Assembly: GCF_004354085.1 (NCBI RefSeq)
Contig: NZ_SMSE01000001.1
Location: 921,724-985,723 of the forward strand
Direction: 5' to 3'
Length of the DNA: 64,000 bases
Origin: Seongchinamella unica
GTDB taxonomy: Bacteria > Pseudomonadota > Gammaproteobacteria > Pseudomonadales > Halieaceae
Shown: in pieces, positions 59,209 through 64,000 of the stretch
Position numbering within the stretch: the stretch's first letter is position 1
Layout: each line of letters starts with the position of its first letter
Notes under the pieces: model-generated
Databases searched by the model: none
Told to the model about the DNA's origin: nothing
The model's input: the letters and a program-made list of their open reading frames with translations, nothing else
Position numbers and translations under genes: made by a program

Positions 59209-61131
59209 ATGAAAAAGCTCACTGCAGCACTGGCGGCGCTATCGCTCACCGTGCTTAGCGGAACAGGTAGCGCCCAGGCGCCCGCCCCGGACAAGGATTC
59301 ACTGGCGGCGGCCTGGCCCAGCCAGACCCAGTTCTCGCCCTACGCCGGACGCAACTTTCCGGGACAGGTCTTCTGGGGCGATACCCACCTGCACACTGCG
59401 ATGTCATTCGACGCCGGCGCATTTGGGGCTCGCCTGTCCCCTGAGGACGCCTACCGCTTTGCCCGCGGCGAAGAAGTCACCTCCTCGGGCGGCCTGAAAG
59501 TAAAGCTGTCACGCCCCCTGGACTTCCTGGTTGTCGCCGACCACTCGGACAACATGGGCTTTTTCCCCACCCTGCTGGGCGGTGAGCCCTCCTACCTGGC
59601 CAACCCCACCGGCAAGCGCTGGTACCAGATGATCCAGACCGGAGGCAGCACGGCGGTGGACGCCGCACTGGAAATCATCGGTGCTTTTTCCGACGGCAGC
59701 TTCCCGCAGGAGATCGCCTCCGTGCCCGGCACCCCCACCTACCAGTCCGCCTGGGATATCGCCATTGAGGCTGCTGACAAAGCCAATACCCCGGGGGAAT
59801 TCACCGCCTTCATCGGCTACGAGTGGACCTCCAACGAAAACGGCGCCAACCTGCACCGGGTGGTGATGTACCGGGATGGCGGTGATGTCGCCAGCCGCAG
59901 CCTGCCGTACACCACGCTCGCACCGGCGGGCAGTCCCAACCCCGTAGACCTGTGGAGGGAATTGCAGCGAGTTCACGACAACACCGGCGCCAACCTGTTG
60001 GCGATCGCCCACAATGGCAATCTCAGCAACGGCATCATGTTCCCCCTGGTGGACTCGTTTACCGGCAGGAAGATCGACAGGGATTACGCCCGGACCCGGA
60101 TGAAGTGGGAACCACTGTACGAGATCACCCAGATCAAGGGCGACGGCGAGGCACACCCCTTCCTCTCACCCAACGATGAATTCGCCGACTACGAAACCTG
60201 GGACATGGGTAACCTGACCCTCACCGAGGCCAAGACCGACGACATGTTGCAGTACGAGTACGGTCGCTCCGGTCTGAAACTGGGCCTGCAGGCCGCTGAC
60301 CGACTGGGCGTCAATCCCTACCAGGTCGGCTTCATCGGCTCGACCGACAGCCATACAGCGCTGGCCACTGCCGCCGAGGAAAATTTCTTCGGCAAGCATG
60401 CCGGCACCGAACCCACCGTCGAACGAATGACCCACCCGGTGGGATGCTTTGGCGAAAAGTGTATTTTCGGCTGGGAGCAGGCCGCCAGTGGACTGGCGGC
60501 AGTATGGTCAACCGAGAATACCCGCGGGGCAATTTTTGACGCCATGAAACGCCGCGAAACCTACGCCACCACCGGCTCTCGCATGCTGGTCCGCTTTTTT
60601 GGCGGCTGGGAATTTGACGAGGGAGATACGCTTTCCCGCACCCCGGGGCACGCTGGCTACACCAAGGGAGTCCCCATGGGTAGCGAGCTCAAGGGCGCCA
60701 AGGGAAATACGCCCAGCTTCCTGGTCGCCGCGCGCAAGGACCCTTTCAGTGGCAACCTCGACCGTATCCAGATCGTCAAAGGCTGGTTGGACAAAAAGGG
60801 CAAGCCCCAGGAGAAGATTTACGATGTGGCCTGGGCCGGTGACCGTACACCCAGCGCGGACGGCAAACTGCCTCCCGTAGGCAATACCGTCGATGTAGCC
60901 AACGCCACCTGGACCAATACCATTGGCGACCCCGAACTGATCAGCGTCTGGCGGGACCCCGACTTTGACCCCAACCAGCGGGCCTTTTACTACGCCCGGG
61001 TGCTGGAGATCCCGACACCGCGCTGGACCGCCTACGAGAAGTTGCGCTTCCCCGGTGCGGAAGTGCCGGAGGGCGTCCCCATGGTGCACCAGGAGCGCGC
61101 CTACACCTCGGCGATCTGGTATACGCCCTGA
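59209..61131 (+). CDS. DUF3604 domain exported protein
   Basis: A 640-residue protein with a signal peptide (KLTAALAALSLTVLSGTGSA) and the DUF3604 family layout. The N-terminal PHP-like metal region reads VFWGDTHLHTAMSFDAGAFG and DFLVVADHSDNMGFFPTLLG; later come FTAFIGYEWTSNENGANLHR, IAHNGNLSNG and GFIGSTDSHTALATAAEENF, all His/Asp/Asn-rich positions fit for metal binding. The family is common in marine bacteria and presumed hydrolytic; substrate unknown. The ATG at 59209 starts the signal. It is followed by a palindromic hairpin and an NTF2-like gene. Confidence 0.87.
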   Translation: MKKLTAALAALSLTVLSGTGSAQAPAPDKDSLAAAWPSQTQFSPYAGRNFPGQVFWGDTHLHTAMSFDAGAFGARLSPEDAYRFARGEEVTSSGGLKVKLSRPLDFLVVADHSDNMGFFPTLLGGEPSYLANPTGKRWYQMIQTGGSTAVDAALEIIGAFSDGSFPQEIASVPGTPTYQSAWDIAIEAADKANTPGEFTAFIGYEWTSNENGANLHRVVMYRDGGDVASRSLPYTTLAPAGSPNPVDLWRELQRVHDNTGANLLAIAHNGNLSNGIMFPLVDSFTGRKIDRDYARTRMKWEPLYEITQIKGDGEAHPFLSPNDEFADYETWDMGNLTLTEAKTDDMLQYEYGRSGLKLGLQAADRLGVNPYQVGFIGSTDSHTALATAAEENFFGKHAGTEPTVERMTHPVGCFGEKCIFGWEQAASGLAAVWSTENTRGAIFDAMKRRETYATTGSRMLVRFFGGWEFDEGDTLSRTPGHAGYTKGVPMGSELKGAKGNTPSFLVAARKDPFSGNLDRIQIVKGWLDKKGKPQEKIYDVAWAGDRTPSADGKLPPVGNTVDVANATWTNTIGDPELISVWRDPDFDPNQRAFYYARVLEIPTPRWTAYEKLRFPGAEVPEGVPMVHQERAYTSAIWYTP

Positions 61132-61143
61132 GTATTTGCCCCC

Positions 61144-61169
61144 GACCCGGGCGGTCGACCGCTCGGGTC
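61144..61169. terminator. Imperfect palindrome after the DUF3604 gene
   Basis: A 26-base near-perfect palindrome whose inner 12 bases (GCGGTCGACCGC) are fully symmetric, with outer GACCCG/CGGGTC arms. No T run follows, so termination would be Rho-dependent or weak; an operator is the alternative. Confidence 0.4.
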
Positions 61170-61256
61170 AATTGGTTTGGCTGCAAAGGTCGTTGTCAGC
61201 CTACCGCCGCACCGCTACCTTGTGCCCTACACACTTATCAGCATCGGAGCAGGCAC

Positions 61257-61841
61257 ATGTCGGAAAAAAGACAGGTTCTTAACAAGGAAACCATGGGCAT
61301 TGACGAGGGACTGCCGCTGGAGGCCTCGGCGGGCGGCATTGAGGAGTTACGCAGGGACATCCAGCGGCTCATGGACATGGAGGCGATCAAGCAACTGAAG
61401 TATGCCTACTTCCGCTGCATCGATACCGCCAATATGGACGAGCTGGCCACCCTGTTGCACGACGATGTGGTGGTGGATTTCAAGGGTGGCGATTACCACT
61501 GGCAGCTCAATGGCAAGCAGGAGTACCTGGGCAGCATAGGCACCTCTTTCAGCAAACAGTCCATCGGCCAGCACCATGGCCACCACCCGGAAATCCAGAT
61601 GCTGTCAGCAACCGAGGCGACAGGCATCTGGTACCTCGAAGACAAGTTCTGGGTGCTGAACCACAAGTACTACACCACCGGCACGGTGCTGTACTGGGAC
61701 CGCTATGTGAAGGAAAACGGCCGCTGGTTGATTCGCGAGACCCGCTACGAGCGGCTGTATGAATTCAACGAGGCGCTGGCGGAAGAGCCAAAGCCCAGCT
61801 CACACTACCTCGGCGTGCACGGGACCGAGCCGGCGTTCTAG
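61257..61841 (+). CDS. NTF2-like (SnoaL-type) protein
   Basis: A 194-residue protein of the nuclear-transport-factor-2 fold: LMDMEAIKQLKYAYFRCIDT, then DELATLLHDDVVVDFKGGDY and the late WDRYVKENGRWLIRETRYER are the conserved blocks. Family members include polyketide cyclases, ketosteroid isomerases and many uncharacterised enzymes; a reaction cannot be given. The 40-residue N-terminal extension is polar. GGAG at 61246-61249 precedes the ATG. It follows the DUF3604 gene by 125 bp and converges on the SulP gene. Confidence 0.82.
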   Translation: MSEKRQVLNKETMGIDEGLPLEASAGGIEELRRDIQRLMDMEAIKQLKYAYFRCIDTANMDELATLLHDDVVVDFKGGDYHWQLNGKQEYLGSIGTSFSKQSIGQHHGHHPEIQMLSATEATGIWYLEDKFWVLNHKYYTTGTVLYWDRYVKENGRWLIRETRYERLYEFNEALAEEPKPSSHYLGVHGTEPAF

Positions 61842-61842
61842 A

Positions 61843-63408
61843 TCAGCCCAGCGCGTCCTCGGCCACAAAGTACTTCGGATCCTCGATCACATTGACCTCA
61901 ACCAGGTTGCCGGCCTTGCGCAGCAACTGTTTGCACTCCGCTGACAGGTGCACCAGGTGCAGGGTCTTGCCGGAATTGAGGTAGCGCTCCGCCAGGGTAT
62001 CGATAGCCTCCAGTCCGGAGTGATCGCATACCCGCGAGTCGGCAAAGTCGATCACCACATCGTCATTAGCTTCCATGGGATCAAACTGCTCAAGGAAGGA
62101 GGTGACCGAACCGAAGAACAGCGGGCCGCTGACGGCGTAGACGGTGGAACCCTTGTGGTCCTGCTGGGCCCTGACCTGGACCTGTTTGGCGTGCTCCCAG
62201 GCGAAGACCAGGGCGGAGACAATCACCCCCACCACCACGGCCACCGCCAGGTCGGTGGCCACGGTCACCGCGGACACCAGCACCAGCACCAGCGCGTCGG
62301 ACTTGGGTACCTTGCGCAACACCCGGAAGCTGGACCATTCGAAGGTGCCGATCACCACGATAAACATCACCCCGATCAGGGCTGCCAGCGGAATCTGTTC
62401 GATCAACGGCGACGCCACCAGGATGAAGGCCAACAGGAACAGGGCGGCGGAGATGCCGGACAGCCGCCCGCGACCACCGGAATTCACATTAATCATGCTC
62501 TGGCCGATCATGGCGCAACCGCCCATGCCGCCAAAGAAACCGGTGGCCACGTTGGCGACGCCCTGGCCCACACACTCCTTGTTTCCGCGGCCGCGGGTTT
62601 CGGTGATTTCATCCACCAGGCGCAGGGTCAGCAGTGACTCGATCAGGCCGATGGCGGCGAGGATCACCGAATAGGGAAAGATGATAGTCAGGGTTTCCCA
62701 GTTCAGCGGCACCATGGGAATGTGGAACTGGGGCAGGCCGCCCTTGATGGAGGCCACATCGCCCACGACCTTCGTGTCCAGGCTCAATCCCACCACTAAC
62801 AGGCTCACCACGACAATGGCCGCCAGTGAGGAGGGGATGGCAGTAGTCAACCGGGGCAGGAAGTGGATGATCGCCATGGTCAACGCCACCAGGCCCAACA
62901 GCATGTACAGTTGCTGGCCTTCCAGCCAGGCCACGTCGATGATGGAGCCTTCCATGAAGGTGCCGGCCAGCCAGCCGGGCTCGCCGGGGTTGCCAAACTG
63001 CCCCAGTTGGGCAAGGAAAATCACAATCGCCAGGCCGTTCACAAAGCCCAGCATCACCGGATGGGGCACCATGCGGATAAACTTGCCCAGGCGCATGGCG
63101 CCAGCGGTGATCTGCAGCACACCCATCAGCACCACCGCGGCAAACAGGTATTCCACGCCGTGATCGGCCACCAGGGCGACCATCACCACCGCCAGGGCGC
63201 CGGTGGCGCCAGAGATCATGCCCGGACGACCACCGATACAGGCGGTGATCAGGCCCACCATAAAGGCGGCGTATAAACCCACCAACGGCTCCACGCCCGC
63301 GACGAAGGCAAAGGCCACCGCTTCCGGCACCAGGGCCAGGGCCACGGTGAGGCCGGACAGCACGTCATTTTTGACGGACGTGACGTTACTGGGATGGATC
63401 TCGAACAT
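61843..63408 (-). CDS. SulP family inorganic anion transporter with STAS domain
   Basis: A 521-residue SulP/SLC26 permease with about 12-14 helices: [40 protein letters not shown] and [20 protein letters not shown] are family blocks. The C-terminal STAS domain (about 400-515) includes [20 protein letters not shown] and [20 protein letters not shown]. Such proteins carry sulfate, bicarbonate or other anions, often with Na+. The ATG at 63408 is chosen for its AGGTGAG site; the in-frame GTG at 63420 lies within that site. Convergent with the NTF2-like gene by one base. Confidence 0.92.
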   Translation of the reverse strand: MFEIHPSNVTSVKNDVLSGLTVALALVPEAVAFAFVAGVEPLVGLYAAFMVGLITACIGGRPGMISGATGALAVVMVALVADHGVEYLFAAVVLMGVLQITAGAMRLGKFIRMVPHPVMLGFVNGLAIVIFLAQLGQFGNPGEPGWLAGTFMEGSIIDVAWLEGQQLYMLLGLVALTMAIIHFLPRLTTAIPSSLAAIVVVSLLVVGLSLDTKVVGDVASIKGGLPQFHIPMVPLNWETLTIIFPYSVILAAIGLIESLLTLRLVDEITETRGRGNKECVGQGVANVATGFFGGMGGCAMIGQSMINVNSGGRGRLSGISAALFLLAFILVASPLIEQIPLAALIGVMFIVVIGTFEWSSFRVLRKVPKSDALVLVLVSAVTVATDLAVAVVVGVIVSALVFAWEHAKQVQVRAQQDHKGSTVYAVSGPLFFGSVTSFLEQFDPMEANDDVVIDFADSRVCDHSGLEAIDTLAERYLNSGKTLHLVHLSAECKQLLRKAGNLVEVNVIEDPKYFVAEDALG

Positions 63409-63651
63409 CGGACTACTCACCTAATAGTGTAAAGCGGACCATTTGGGCACGCGGGGTCGGGAACCGATCGGCGGAGTCGTTGTTATGCGCAGACAGGGAA
63501 GGGCGCGAATTTTACGGGAGTTGGCGGTGCTTAGCCAGCGATCGCGGAGCGTGAAAAATCACACCAGGCGTGAGCCCGCAGGTGAGCACGGCGGTGGCAA
63601 TCCACGACCAAGGCACTACACTTGAATCAAAACCAGCAAATCAGGCCAGCT

Positions 63652-64000
63652 ATGATTCTACTCACACTCGGCGTTCTGCTCTGGGCAGGCACCCACCTCA
63701 TGCCATCGATCTCGCCATCGACCCGGGAGGCGCTGGTCGCCCGGCTCGGGGAGAATGGCTACAAGGGTATGTTCAGCGCACTCATGCTACTTGCCCTGGC
63801 GCTGATTATTTTCGGCTGGCGAAGCATTGATCAACCCACCTACCTGTATACCCTGCCGCTGTGGACGCGCCACCTCGGCATGCTGATTGTGTTACTGGCC
63901 TTTATCCTGTTCGTGGCCTCTGGCCAGCCAAGCCGGATCAAGCAGTACCTGCGACATCCACAGCTCACCGGCCTGATCCTCTGGGCCGGGGCCCACCTGA
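63652..64000 (+). CDS. NnrU-like membrane protein (partial, cut by window end)
   Basis: An open frame of 116 codons running off the window. It encodes a membrane protein of the NnrU family: ILLTLGVLLWAGTHLMPSIS at the start and HPQLTGLILWAGAHL at the visible end, with helices near residues 1-15, 40-55 and 72-90. NnrU was named for nitrate/nitrite-reduction regulons, but homologues are widespread and their role is unclear. The full gene is expected to be about 190 codons. The ATG at 63652 follows a weak site. Confidence 0.8.
   Translation, partial: MILLTLGVLLWAGTHLMPSISPSTREALVARLGENGYKGMFSALMLLALALIIFGWRSIDQPTYLYTLPLWTRHLGMLIVLLAFILFVASGQPSRIKQYLRHPQLTGLILWAGAHL

Overview
This 64 kb window looks like the chromosome of a free-living, probably marine gammaproteobacterium, plausibly of the Halieaceae/OM60-NOR5 type (inference). 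The grounds are a GC-rich sequence, Fpr with a divergent FinR-type regulator, LPS heptose genes, several acyl-CoA dehydrogenases, a KshA-like Rieske oxygenase, a TonB-dependent receptor beside a TPR-sulfotransferase, DUF3604 and a SulP transporter. There is no rRNA operon, CRISPR array, intact insertion sequence or prophage. One tRNA gene (Val, GAC) is present, with a clear promoter and terminator.

Layout. 0-5 kb: DoxX, a PACE-type efflux protein and two phospholipase-D lipoproteins. 5.3-8.7 kb: tRNA-Val, a fructosamine-kinase-like protein and a tandem acyl-CoA dehydrogenase pair. 8.7-17.8 kb: surface polysaccharide block. A tight minus-strand operon (methyltransferase, GtrA, GtrB-like GT2, large polytopic GT-C-like protein) has the layout of a gtr glucosylation cassette. 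It is divergent from a Gfo/Idh oxidoreductase and a radical SAM enzyme, and is followed by a divergent heptosyltransferase II and heptose-1-P nucleotidyltransferase and by an exported methyltransferase. 17.8-18.2 kb: a 396-bp gene-free stretch with several hairpins and a strong terminator. 18.2-23.2 kb: a phosphatidic-acid set (HAD/AGPAT fusion with a histone-H1-like tail, PlsB-type acyltransferase, GpsA).

23.3-33.4 kb: PBP7-type endopeptidase, two beta-barrel candidates around a TAXI-type binding protein, a Tat-exported aldo/keto reductase overlapping an ADP/ATP-translocase-like transporter, the KshA-like oxygenase, an M48 lipoprotein protease, alanine dehydrogenase and a Lys-rich exported small protein. 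33.4-38.7 kb: glutarate catabolism (CoA-transferase, glutaryl-CoA dehydrogenase, divergent LysR) and a secreted protein with calcium-binding repeats. 38.8-48.2 kb: LuxR regulator, TPR-sulfotransferase, TonB receptor, NhaC-type antiporter with amidohydrolase, and a solitary beta-barrel. 48.2-52.2 kb: a divergent glutamine-synthetase-like/aminotransferase pair (amine use) and two complementary bacterioferritins. 52.4-64 kb: RND efflux pair, FinR/Fpr, a frameshifted MipA-like remnant, DUF3604 protein, NTF2-like protein, SulP transporter and the start of an NnrU-like gene cut by the window edge.

Most genes are ordinary housekeeping or accessory metabolism. The most unusual points are the gtr-like operon facing a radical SAM/oxidoreductase pair, the acyltransferase with a DNA-binding-like tail, the TAXI protein with its own transmembrane segment and no TRAP permease, the structured intergenic region at 17.9-18.15 kb, and palindromic repeats at 15.1 and 30.6 kb. 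All assignments come from reading motifs; no database search was run.
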